Positions 26,812 to 33,914 of a stretch of 64,000 bases of DNA are shown in pieces. Origin of the DNA: Aminithiophilus ramosus. Lineage in GTDB: Bacteria; Synergistota; Synergistia; Synergistales; Aminithiophilaceae. The stretch spans positions 62,001-126,000 of the forward strand of contig NZ_CP072943.1 of the NCBI RefSeq assembly GCF_018069705.1. Reading direction: 5' to 3'. Position numbers and translations under genes: made by a program. Numbering within the stretch: the first letter of the stretch is position 1; every line of letters starts with the position of its first letter. The notes below the pieces were generated by a model. The model was not told the origin of the DNA and ran no database searches. It was given only the letters and a program-made list of their open reading frames with translations.

Positions 26812-26872
26812 AGACCCGTCCCGCGCGCCGCCAAGATGGCCGCGCTCCCGGCGAGGGCAGAACCTGCGACCA

Positions 26873-26998
26873 CAGCGGGGTTTTTCTGGGAGCGTGGGCA
26901 TCGTGCCCGCGCCCGCCCCGAAGGGGGCGGTGGGGTTTTCCTTCATTGCCGTCGCTGTCGAGGTGACATCATTCGGGACGGAAACCCTGCGGGACGAG
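26873..26998. repeat. Direct repeat of about 126 bases, copy 2
   Basis: Second copy of the element at 26685, with only scattered substitutions and two or three short indels. The 61 bases between the copies are not repeated. The copy ends 217 bases before the perfect parS site. Confidence 0.85.
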
Positions 26999-27215
26999 AT
27001 CACCCGAAGGCTCTTGCATCCGCCTTTCGGCCCTGTCGATGGAGCGTCTTCTCTTTCGAGCCGGCGGGTTCGAAAACCTCTCCCGTTCCGTGCCGTTTCG
27101 CCCTTCTCGTCCTTCCTTATGACGGGGAAAATTCCTGCGATAAAGTCCCTTTTTTCCGACAACTTCGAGGCCTCTTCTTTTGCTACGATAGGTCCTGTCC
27201 TTTTGTCGCCGTTCA

Positions 27216-27231
27216 TGTTTCACGTGAAACA
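27216..27231. other. parS site (perfect)
   Basis: TGTTTCACGTGAAACA matches the ParB site exactly and is extended to a 20-base perfect palindrome (27214-27233). It is 28 bases before the start of the HIT gene, so ParB bound here could also affect that gene. Confidence 0.97.
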
Positions 27232-27258
27232 TGGTTTCGAGATCGGGAGGTGGTCGGT

Positions 27259-27744
27259 TTGGAAACGCTCTTCGCGCCCTGGCGGATGGCTTATATCGCG
27301 AGTCCCAAGGAACATGGAGGCTGCATCTTCTGCGATTTCCCCCGAGAGGATAAGGATCGGGAGAGGTTCATCCTGGCCCGGGGCGAGAGCTGCTTTGTCA
27401 TCCTCAACGCCTTTCCCTACAATCCGGGCCATCTCATGGTCGTGCCCTACCGTCACACCTGCGACTACGGCTCGCTCACGGCCCGGGAAGTGACGGAAAT
27501 GCACAGCCTCTCCGCCAAGGCCGTGGCCGTCATGAACCGCACCATGAAACCTCAGGGTTTCAACATGGGCATCAACCTGGGCAAGGTGGCCGGAGCGGGC
27601 GTCGAGGGGCACCTCCACCTTCACGTCGTCCCCCGCTGGAACGGCGACGTCAACTTCATGCCCGTCCTGGGGGCGACGCGGGTCCTTCCCGAAGGTCTGG
27701 TCGAGACCTATCGGTGGATGAGAGAGGCCTGGGATCTTGAGTGA
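27259..27744 (+). CDS. HIT family protein (AP4A phosphorylase-like)
   Basis: A 161-residue protein. The TTG at 27259 has GGGAGGT 7 bases upstream and gives the family start METLFAPWRMAYI. CIFCDF is the first part of a zinc site, NAFPYNPGHLMVVPYRH is the middle motif and GHLHLHVVPRW is the histidine triad near residue 120. HIT proteins of this type split dinucleoside polyphosphates or nucleoside phosphoramidates. The stop overlaps the start of the next gene. Confidence 0.92.
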   Translation: METLFAPWRMAYIASPKEHGGCIFCDFPREDKDRERFILARGESCFVILNAFPYNPGHLMVVPYRHTCDYGSLTAREVTEMHSLSAKAVAVMNRTMKPQGFNMGINLGKVAGAGVEGHLHLHVVPRWNGDVNFMPVLGATRVLPEGLVETYRWMREAWDLE

Positions 27745-28366
27745 GGGGCGGGATGTCTATCTCGAGCCGGAACGGGCGGGGAAAGCCGAGCTGCAGATCA
27801 AGAGATCCCGCTTCCTGGCTCAGGTCTGCCTCGTCGGCGACGAGGAGAGCTCCCGGGAGGCCCTGAGGGAGGTCGGCCGTTCCCTGGCCGACGCCAATCA
27901 CCACTGCTGGGCTCATCGCCTCGGTTTCCCCTCGCCGAGAGAGTACTATTCCGATGGCGGCGAGCCTTCCGGGTCGGCGGGCAAACCCATTCTGGGAGCC
28001 CTGCTGCGGGCCGACGTGACGAATGCCCTCGTCGTCGTCACCCGCTATTTCGGCGGGATCAAGCTGGGTGTTCGAGGACTCATCGAGGCTTACGGCGCCG
28101 CGGCCAGGGCGGCGCTCGAGGCCTCGGGAAAAACCGAAAGGCGCCTTTCGAGGCGCCTCGAGGCGGAGATCCCCTACGAGGCTCAGGGGATCCTTCTCCA
28201 TCAGATCGGTCAGATCGGCGTCGACGGCGAGTCCCTGCGATCTCGCTACGGCGAAAGCGTGACTCTGGAGATGGCCGTTCCTCTCTCCTTCGTCGGAACG
28301 GCCGAGACCTTTTTCGAGGGATACCGTCATCGCGGCTCGGTGCTGCGCTGGCGGTGGGTGGAGTAG
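27737..28366 (+). CDS. YigZ/IMPACT family protein
   Basis: A 209-residue protein with a TTG start inside the end of the HIT gene. The family's signatures are present: KRSRFLAQV, ANHHCWAHRLG, YYSDGGEPSGSAGKPILG and VVTRYFGGIKLGVRGLIEAYG. YigZ proteins are related to the eukaryotic translation regulator IMPACT; the bacterial role is unclear. Co-translation with the HIT gene is likely. Confidence 0.93.
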   Translation: MSEGRDVYLEPERAGKAELQIKRSRFLAQVCLVGDEESSREALREVGRSLADANHHCWAHRLGFPSPREYYSDGGEPSGSAGKPILGALLRADVTNALVVVTRYFGGIKLGVRGLIEAYGAAARAALEASGKTERRLSRRLEAEIPYEAQGILLHQIGQIGVDGESLRSRYGESVTLEMAVPLSFVGTAETFFEGYRHRGSVLRWRWVE

Positions 28367-28429
28367 GGCCCCCCGAGGGCCCGTAGCCGGGCGAAGAGAT
28401 AAGAGCGACGCCCCAAGGAGGCGGTTTTC

Positions 28430-29938
28430 GTGTTCGATGAAGGAAGTCGAGATGTTCTCTCCGAGCGATTGAAACACCCTGTCTGCCGCAGTCTTCTCCG
28501 CGATGTCACCGACGAGGAGCTGCGCGCGCTGGCGGCCCACGAGCTGGTGCCGAACAACCAGGAGTCCTCTCTCTACGTGACGCGCATCCGATCGCGGAGC
28601 AAGGAATTCACCGAGCTGGTCTATGACCTCGACGAATCCCATCTGCTTCTGCTTCAGCAGGTCTGGGGCTACCTCCGGTGGCAGCAGATGATCCGCGTCA
28701 CCTCCCGCATCGGTTCGCCGGCGGGAGCCGAGATCCTGACCAACCTCTACGTCACGCGCCGCTACGCCCGGATCGCCCAGATGTACAGCTACAACTTCTA
28801 TCCCCAGACCGACGAGGACTTCGCCGACATCGTCACCGTCGTCGTCCCCGAGTGGCATCAGCGGAAGATCCTCGCCTTTCCCCAGGAGCGGGTCACCTAC
28901 ATCCTCGGGAGCGACTACTACGGAGAGGCCAAGATGGCCACGCTGCGCATGGCCATGCACATCGTCCGCGAGGAGCTCCAGGGACTGGGACTTCACGCGG
29001 GCAGCAAGATCGTCCGCGTCCGGGACAAGTCGGAGGGACTGACCGAGAAGGGCCTTCTCGTCTTCGGCCTCTCTGGCACGGGGAAGACGACGATCACCAC
29101 GGCCGATCACGGCTTCGAGGCCCCCGAGGGCGTCGAGGTCCTTCAGGATGACATCAATCTCCTCCTTCCCGACGGGACGTCGCTTGGGACGGAGCGGAAC
29201 TACTACATAAAGACCGATAACGTCTCCAAGCAGGAGCCCCTGCTCGTCGCCGCCCGCGACAGAAGGGCCATCCTGGAAAACGTCTGGGTCGACGACGACG
29301 GCGACGTCGATTTCGACAACCATGCCATCAGCACCAATGGACGAGGGCTCGTCCCCCGCGACGCCATCCCCAACACGTCGGAGCGGATCGATCTCCCCCG
29401 CGTCGACGTCCTTCTCTTCAACATGCGCCGCTACGACATCCCCCCCCTGGGGCGGCTCATCTCGCCCGAACAGGCAGCGGCCTACTTCATGCTCGGCGAG
29501 TCGACGATCACCAGCGCCGAAGATCCCTCCAGGGTGGGGCAGGCCAAGCGCGTCGTCGGCTTCGATCCCTTCGTCGTCAACAGGCCTCACACCAACGGCA
29601 ACCGTCTTCTCCAGATCCTGCGCAACAACGACCACATCCGCTGCTATGTCCTCAACACGGGACGCATCGGCGGCCGCGACGGCCTGAACGTGACGCCCGA
29701 CGTCACCTTCAACTCCATCGAGGCCCTCCTGCGGGAAAACCTCACCTGGCGCTACGACGACATCCTGGGCTACGAGGTCCCGGAAAGGCTGCCCTTCGAC
29801 GGGGGCGAGGCCTACGACCCCTACCGTCATTACTCGCGAGAGGAGTATGCCAAGGTCATCGGAGCCCTCCGCAAGGAGCGCCGGGATTATCTGGCGACCT
29901 TCAAGGGACTGGCCCGGGAGATCATCGACGCTGTCTGA
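28430..29938 (+). CDS. pckA: Phosphoenolpyruvate carboxykinase (ATP type)
   Basis: A 502-residue protein. The GTG start has AAGGAGG 8 bases upstream. GLSGTGKTTITT near residue 207 is the kinase P-loop, LQDDINLL near 230 supplies the metal-binding aspartates, and GSDYYGEAKMATLRMAMH and NGRGLVPRDAIPNTSERIDLP also fit the ATP-dependent enzyme family. It converts oxaloacetate and ATP to phosphoenolpyruvate, CO2 and ADP, or runs in reverse in fermenting bacteria. The protein is somewhat divergent from E. coli PckA, and the substrate loops should be compared before a function is fixed. Confidence 0.88.
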   Translation: MFDEGSRDVLSERLKHPVCRSLLRDVTDEELRALAAHELVPNNQESSLYVTRIRSRSKEFTELVYDLDESHLLLLQQVWGYLRWQQMIRVTSRIGSPAGAEILTNLYVTRRYARIAQMYSYNFYPQTDEDFADIVTVVVPEWHQRKILAFPQERVTYILGSDYYGEAKMATLRMAMHIVREELQGLGLHAGSKIVRVRDKSEGLTEKGLLVFGLSGTGKTTITTADHGFEAPEGVEVLQDDINLLLPDGTSLGTERNYYIKTDNVSKQEPLLVAARDRRAILENVWVDDDGDVDFDNHAISTNGRGLVPRDAIPNTSERIDLPRVDVLLFNMRRYDIPPLGRLISPEQAAAYFMLGESTITSAEDPSRVGQAKRVVGFDPFVVNRPHTNGNRLLQILRNNDHIRCYVLNTGRIGGRDGLNVTPDVTFNSIEALLRENLTWRYDDILGYEVPERLPFDGGEAYDPYRHYSREEYAKVIGALRKERRDYLATFKGLAREIIDAV

Positions 29939-30444
29939 CGTCGCCGCGCCGAATCGTCGCGAAGGGGAGGGGGAGCCGGAGACGGGAGGTCTCTCCGGCT
30001 CCCCCTCTTTATGGTTCGCGTGCCCGGCCGGAGGCTTCCTGCCTTTCCCGTCCCGGCTGTCCCTCGCCTCGGCGGGCAACGAGGGGTGAAACCTCCATCG
30101 GCCCGCCGGGGAAGGGGCTGGAGGAGCGCGGTCTTCGCCTCGAGCCAAAACGACGAGGAGATTCGAGCGGACCTGGAATGCCCGACGAGGTCTGCCCGGA
30201 CGCGTCCTCAGATTGGCGGACCTTGTCCTCTTTGTTCTTGAGCGGCGACGTTTCGCTCCCTCGCGGGACGATGGCCCCGGTCCCCTCGGGCTTCGGCAGG
30301 GCCGAACGGGGTCTTCGTCGCCGATGCTCGAGGAGGCAGGGAAAAAGAGAGCGCAAAGAGAGAGGTGCCGCCGGTGGGATGACCTAAGGTCAATGAAAAT
30401 CAACATCTTCTTCCCCTTTTTATCCTCTCCGATCGCTGCCCCCG

Positions 30445-30502
30445 CCGGGACGGCTTCAAAGCCCCCCTCCCTCCGGGAGGAGAGCCTCCAAAGCCGTCCC
30501 GG
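30445..30502. repeat. Inverted repeat with 12-base arms
   Basis: CCGGGACGGCTT (30445-30456) pairs perfectly with AAGCCGTCCCGG (30491-30502). The inner part can form a second short stem (CTCCC with GGGAG). No T-run follows. It is part of the gene-free spacer between pckA and bioY. Confidence 0.7.
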
Positions 30503-30628
30503 GTTCGTCAGATCTCTCCGCCGAGGCTTTCCGATTCGGGCTTCTCGGAGAAAAAGGGATTTAGCTCGACCGGCAAGGCTGCAAAGAGCCTTAAGGTCAA
30601 AAAGCTTCTTAAAAAGAGCAGACAAGGG

Positions 30629-30663
30629 CAGGAGCCTGTCAGGCTGAGCCCGACAGGCTCCTG
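30629..30663. repeat. Inverted repeat with 12-base arms
   Basis: CAGGAGCCTGTC (30629-30640) pairs perfectly with GACAGGCTCCTG (30652-30663) around an 11-base loop. The shorter sequence GCCTGTC also occurs near 7175. It may be a terminator without a T-run or a small mobile repeat. Confidence 0.65.
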
Positions 30664-30800
30664 GAGGCGACGGGTTTCCCCTGCTCGGCGAGGGGATCAC
30701 CGAAGGTCCCGAATCCTCTGTCCCTGTGGGCCCTGATGGTCTGGGCCCTGAATCCGCAGGCAGGCAGGGAAGGGCCGGAACTCCGTCGATTCCGCTGCGG

Positions 30801-30891
30801 CGTGAAGAGAGGCGTCTCGAACCCGCGTCGATGAGGTGATTGGAAGGGGCCTCGAAGCGGCGGGTCCGGCGGCGTTCGCCCGGTCGGGCCT
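30801..30891. repeat. Dispersed 91-base repeat, copy B
   Basis: Ungapped match to 25704-25794 at about 80 of 91 positions, same orientation, 5.1 kb apart. It ends 48 bases before the -10 box of bioY. Confidence 0.75.
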
Positions 30892-30938
30892 GTGAATCCG
30901 GGTGGGGCAGGCGCCTCGCTTTTTCCCTCCGGCCCGGT

Positions 30939-30944
30939 TATAAT
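30939..30944 (+). promoter_or_regulatory. -10 box of bioY
   Basis: A perfect TATAAT lies 46 bases before the proposed TTG start. The -35 region is poor (TCGCTT at 17-base spacing). A BirA-like half site GTCAACC follows at 30951, but no matching second half was found. Confidence 0.45.
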
Positions 30945-30989
30945 GCCCGTGTCAACCCAAAAAATACAAGGATGACTGGAGGTTTCCCC

Positions 30990-31547
30990 TTGAAGCAGCG
31001 TCTGCGTCTCATGATCCTCGCCTCGCTCTTTGCCGTGCTGACCGTCGTCGGCGCCTTCATCCGCATCCCCTTTCCCGTCATTCCCCTGACGCTCCAGGTC
31101 TTTTTCGTCTACCTGGCCGGCGTCCTTCTCGGGTCGAAGGGAGCCCTTCTCTCCCAGGGGCTCTACATCGCCATGGGGCTCCTCGGTCTGCCCGTCTTCA
31201 CCGTCGGCGGCGGTCTTCAGGCTCTCCTTCGACCCTCGTTCGGCTTCGTCGTCGGATTTGCCGTCGCCGCCTACGTGACGGGAGCCCTGACGGAGCGTCA
31301 CGTAGAGCCGAGTTTCCGGGACTATCTCCTGGCCTGTCTGGCCGGAATGGCTTCCCTCTACGTCGTGGGCGTCGCCGGCCTCTATCTCAATCTCAACCAT
31401 CTCGTCGGCAAGGAGATCTCTCTCTGGGGGGCCGTCAAGGTCGGCGCCCTTCCCTTTCTTCCCGGCGATCTCCTCAAGGCCGTCGCGGCGGCGGCCCTGG
31501 CCCGGCGCGTCGGCGCGGCGGTACGCCAGATGCTGCGTCCCCGTTGA
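30990..31547 (+). CDS. bioY: Biotin transporter BioY (ECF S-component)
   Basis: A 185-residue membrane protein with six hydrophobic segments. TTG at 30990 has GGAGGT 6 bases upstream; an ATG at 30972 is in frame but has no usable site. The sequence has the BioY features IPFPVIPLTLQVFFVYLAGVLLGSK split across helix 2, and GGLQALLRPSFGFVVGF in the substrate region, then LPFLPGDLLKAVAAAAL near the C-terminus. BioY binds biotin and works with the EcfA-EcfT module, which is encoded elsewhere. A terminator follows. Confidence 0.92.
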   Translation: MKQRLRLMILASLFAVLTVVGAFIRIPFPVIPLTLQVFFVYLAGVLLGSKGALLSQGLYIAMGLLGLPVFTVGGGLQALLRPSFGFVVGFAVAAYVTGALTERHVEPSFRDYLLACLAGMASLYVVGVAGLYLNLNHLVGKEISLWGAVKVGALPFLPGDLLKAVAAAALARRVGAAVRQMLRPR

Positions 31548-31587
31548 GGCGGGGCTAGGCGGCTTCGGAGGGTGTGACAGGGTCGTG

Positions 31588-31624
31588 GCGGCCTCCGATG
31601 GGGGAGCGAGCGGAGGCCGCTTTG
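31588..31624 (+). terminator. Terminator of bioY
   Basis: GCGGCCTCCG (31588-31597) pairs perfectly with CGGAGGCCGC (31611-31620), followed by TTT. It lies 40 bases after the bioY stop. Confidence 0.65.
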
Positions 31625-31778
31625 CGACCTAAAAGAGGCCATAGGAACTGATCAATACTGACCAATTGCGTCGAGGGAGCCTGTCGTCCCGTCGGGCGCC
31701 CTCGAACGCCGCCGTCTCCCTTTCGCCGCCCTCCCCTCCTCGCCCGATGAGGCCGTACTTTTTCGCGGCAGGGCTGTT

Positions 31779-31796
31779 TCTTTTTTCCCCTGAGTC
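31779..31796. repeat. Target-site duplication, left copy
   Basis: TCTTTTTTCCCCTGAGTC directly precedes the left end of the insertion sequence and is repeated exactly at 33316-33333 directly after the right end. Confidence 0.85.
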
Positions 31797-33315
31797 TGTC
31801 AAGGGACACTAAAAATGTCATCTAAAAAGAGGGTCTGAGGGACAATGAAAGTGTCGCTTTCGAGGGGCTGAAATCGCCCCCGTCAACAGCCCGCCTTGGC
31901 TTTCCTCCGCGGCGGAGGTCCTTCTAGGGAGGGGAACCCGTCCCTTGCTCGGAGCCGACCGCCGCGGCAGGAGGAGCGGGATTCTGTCGCCAGGGATGGT
32001 CTGCCGCCGGCTTCCTCTGCTTCTTCGTTTTGCATGGAGTGCCTGTCTTCGTCTCGATGACAGGCGGGGGAGTCGCAGGGGGCTCTTTGTCGACGGCTGC
32101 GAGATCGTAGAGCCCGTCATGGACAAGAGCCAGGAGTTTCCCGTCGAGCTTCTCGATGACCTTGACCGCCTGTCCTCTGGCAAGAAGCAGGGGGCGTCTG
32201 CGGGGGCCTATCAGGGCGTACTGTTTTCCGTCGAGGGAAATCGTCGAGTCTCCCGAGGCCTTCCGGTCGGTCTGGCGAGTCAGGAGGAGATCGAGAGCGG
32301 GGCCGTCCGGCGGAGGGAGAAAGGCAGATGCCCCCTCTGCGGGAGGACGAGCGAACCTCGGGTTATGGACCTCTCCCGGGTAGGCGGCGAGCAGGACGTT
32401 GGCCTCTTCGATCGTTTTCACTCCGGCCCGTCGGAAGGCGACGACGAGACGATCCTGAAGAGTTCCCCAGAGCCTTTCGATCCGCCCCTTCGCCTGGGGA
32501 GACCCTGCAGGGACATAGCGAGTTCCGAGAGCCTCCAGAGCGCGGCCGAACTGGGTTACAGGCGCCGAGTCCTCCAGCTCCTCCTTGATCGTCAGTTTTT
32601 CCGACTTGGGAGAAAGGAAGATGGTGTGGCGGTCGGCGTAAAGCTCGCGAGGCACGCCGTGGCGATCAAGCATCTGACGGAGCACGCGGAAGTAGCCGAA
32701 GAGGCACTCATTCCTGGCCATCCACAGACCGAGGACCTCTCCTGTGGCATCGTCAATCACGCCGTGGAGAGTGCAACGCTCACCGATCTCGAACCAATCG
32801 AAAGGAGAGGCGTCCATCTGGACCAGATCGCCTCGTCGGGACCGTCGGACCCTGCGGGAACGCCGCTTCGGGGCCCGGTGGCGATGAACGAGGGACAGGT
32901 TCTCCGCGCGAAGGAAACGGGCGATGCTCTTGGCGCTCAGCACGAGATCATGCTCTTCGGCAAGGAGTTCGGCCATGTGCTGACAGCTCGTATCCCTGTA
33001 AAGACCCTTGGCCAGACTGACGACGAAATCCCGTGTCTCCTGAGAGATTCTGCGCCGGGACGGTTTGCCTCGTCCCTTGTGCAGGAGCCCCTGCGCTCCT
33101 TCTTCCCGGTAGCGTCGTTTGAGCCGAAAGACCTGACGGCGGCTCAGACCGAGCCGATCGGCCACCTCCTGAACCGTCAGGTTGCCCGCGACAGCCTCTT
33201 CCACCAACCCCAAGCGCCTTGCTTCTTTTGTCTTCATGAGTAGGTCTCTCCTGGTCGTCATAAGTGACATTTTCCCTGTCCTCTTCACGAGTGACAATAC
33301 CATTGTCCGGCGACA
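31797..33315 (-). mobile_element. Insertion sequence of the IS1202/ISNCY type, 1519 bp
   Basis: The ends are TGTCAAGGGACACT on the left and, read inward, TGTCGCCGGACAAT on the right. An exact 18-base duplication flanks the element. Near each end there are two copies of a 16-base motif GGACA-N7-TGTC (31804-31819 and 31840-31855 on the left; 33293-33308 and 33266-33281 on the right, inverted), which are probably transposase binding sites. A single transposase gene fills the interior. Long target duplications and repeated sub-terminal motifs are known for this group. The exact duplication suggests a fairly recent insertion. Confidence 0.88.
31924..33237 (-). CDS. IS1202/ISNCY-type DDE transposase
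   Basis: A 437-residue protein. The ATG at 33237 has AGGAGAG 8 bases upstream; upstream ATG codons in frame lie in the terminal repeats. The N-terminal helix-turn-helix (VQEVADRLGLSRRQVFRLKRR split over residues 20-45) is followed by an integrase core with QMDASPFDWFE and VIDDATGEVLGLW (first and second catalytic region), PRELYADRHTIF, and a glutamate region GSPQAKGRIERLWGTLQDRL. The frame is unbroken and all catalytic residues appear present, so the element may be active. The C-terminal tail is Lys/Pro rich. Confidence 0.92.
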   Translation of the reverse strand: MKTKEARRLGLVEEAVAGNLTVQEVADRLGLSRRQVFRLKRRYREEGAQGLLHKGRGKPSRRRISQETRDFVVSLAKGLYRDTSCQHMAELLAEEHDLVLSAKSIARFLRAENLSLVHRHRAPKRRSRRVRRSRRGDLVQMDASPFDWFEIGERCTLHGVIDDATGEVLGLWMARNECLFGYFRVLRQMLDRHGVPRELYADRHTIFLSPKSEKLTIKEELEDSAPVTQFGRALEALGTRYVPAGSPQAKGRIERLWGTLQDRLVVAFRRAGVKTIEEANVLLAAYPGEVHNPRFARPPAEGASAFLPPPDGPALDLLLTRQTDRKASGDSTISLDGKQYALIGPRRRPLLLARGQAVKVIEKLDGKLLALVHDGLYDLAAVDKEPPATPPPVIETKTGTPCKTKKQRKPAADHPWRQNPAPPAAAVGSEQGTGSPP

Positions 33316-33333
33316 TCTTTTTTCCCCTGAGTC
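33316..33333. repeat. Target-site duplication, right copy
   Basis: Exact copy of 31779-31796. Its last base is immediately followed by the -35 box of the lysine operon promoter at 33334. Confidence 0.85.
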
Positions 33334-33362
33334 TTGACAGAAGCGGAAAAGGCCTCCATAAT
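33334..33362 (+). promoter_or_regulatory. Promoter of the lysW operon
   Basis: TTGACA (33334-33339), a 17-base spacer and CATAAT (33357-33362). The -35 box is perfect and the -10 box matches 5 of 6. It lies directly at the edge of the insertion sequence target duplication and feeds the T-box leader. Confidence 0.8.
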
Positions 33363-33424
33363 CCCACTCAACATGAGAGGGAGGACCTCCTTCGGTCCGC
33401 ACCGAAAGGATTCTCCCCGCGAAA

Positions 33425-33670
33425 GCGCGATGAAGCAGGTGGCCCACGCGGGCCCATCCGCCTACAGAGAGGGACGTTCACCGGCTGAGAGACGTCCTGG
33501 CGGTCCGCGAGAGGCCCAAGGCCTGTGGAGCAGACGCCGAAAGCCGCCGAGGCGGATCAGGCGTTCCGGTCGGCCTCCGTTATCGGGCCTTCGAGGTGGG
33601 GCCTTGTCGGCTCAACCGGGGTGGTACCGCGGGTTTCAGATCCCGTCCCCGATTCGGGGACGGGATTTTT
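33425..33670 (+). promoter_or_regulatory. T-box leader, probably lysine-specific
   Basis: The leader has the AGAGAG...GGCTGAGAG Stem I elements (33466-33491), and the antiterminator T-box GGGGTGGTACCGCG (33618-33631). A terminator with a 10-base stem CCCGTCCCCG/CGGGGACGGG (33642-33664) and TTTTT follows. On the 3' side of Stem I, between GGCCC and GCCTG, the bases AAG (33518-33520) are in the position of the specifier codon and read lysine. Uncharged tRNA-Lys would favour the antiterminator and switch the operon on when lysine is short. The specifier assignment is from my pairing by eye. Confidence 0.9.
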
Positions 33671-33742
33671 GTGTTTTTCGCTGTTTTTTGCCTTTCTGCT
33701 TTTCGAAAGGATTCCTGAAGGATCGCGAAGGAGGTTTTTTCC

Positions 33743-33913
33743 ATGGCTCAGGTGACATGTGTGGTTTGCGAAGGACAGGTGGCTCTCCCCGAAGGCGCCC
33801 TCGTCGGCGAGATTCTTCTCTGTCCCGACTGCGGGACGGAGCTGGAGCTCACGGGCCTCGACCCCCTCTCCGTGGAAGAGGCGCCCCAGGTCCAGGAAGA
33901 CTGGGGCGAGTAG
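33743..33913 (+). CDS. lysW: LysW, amino-group carrier protein
   Basis: A 56-residue acidic protein, normal for LysW. AAGGAGG lies 9 bases before the ATG. Two CxxC pairs (VTCVVCEG near residue 5 and LLCPDCGTE near residue 26) form a zinc ribbon. The C-terminal EDWGE is the conserved tail whose last glutamate carries the alpha-amino group of 2-aminoadipate during lysine synthesis. It heads the operon lysW-X-Y-Z-J-K behind a lysine T-box. Confidence 0.97.
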   Translation: MAQVTCVVCEGQVALPEGALVGEILLCPDCGTELELTGLDPLSVEEAPQVQEDWGE

Positions 33914-33914
33914 G

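Larger units (their letters stand above)
25563..27258. other. 1.7-kb gene-free spacer with parS sites and repeats
   Basis: No frame here shows a recognisable domain, a Shine-Dalgarno with a sensible start, or a hydrophobic pattern. The open frames present are the random ones expected in GC-rich DNA and their translations are Arg/Pro/Gly-rich. The region holds two parS sites, a 126-base tandem-like repeat pair and one copy of a 91-base dispersed repeat, reported separately. It looks like a structured non-coding part of the origin region. Confidence 0.6.
29939..30938. other. 1-kb gene-free spacer with hairpins and a repeat
   Basis: No frame here looks like a protein. It carries two hairpins with perfect 12-base arms (30445/30491 and 30629/30652), one copy of the 91-base dispersed repeat and an A/T-rich patch near 30570-30620. 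A stem of GGAGCCGGAGA... and TCTCCGGCTCCCC around 29970-30006, followed by CTCTTTATGG, is a likely terminator for pckA. Confidence 0.55.

Noticed and set aside
25563-27258. Small genes or a structural RNA (SRP RNA, tmRNA, RNase P RNA) in the long spacer
   Set aside because: None of the conserved cores of these RNAs was found, and no frame has both a ribosome site and a sensible sequence.
27656-30700. A 1014-residue open frame on the minus strand opposite YigZ and PEP carboxykinase
   Set aside because: It is antisense to two clear genes and has no start signal or recognisable domain.
30945-30975. BirA operator in front of bioY
   Set aside because: One possible half site (GTCAACC) is present but no inverted partner at the usual distance.
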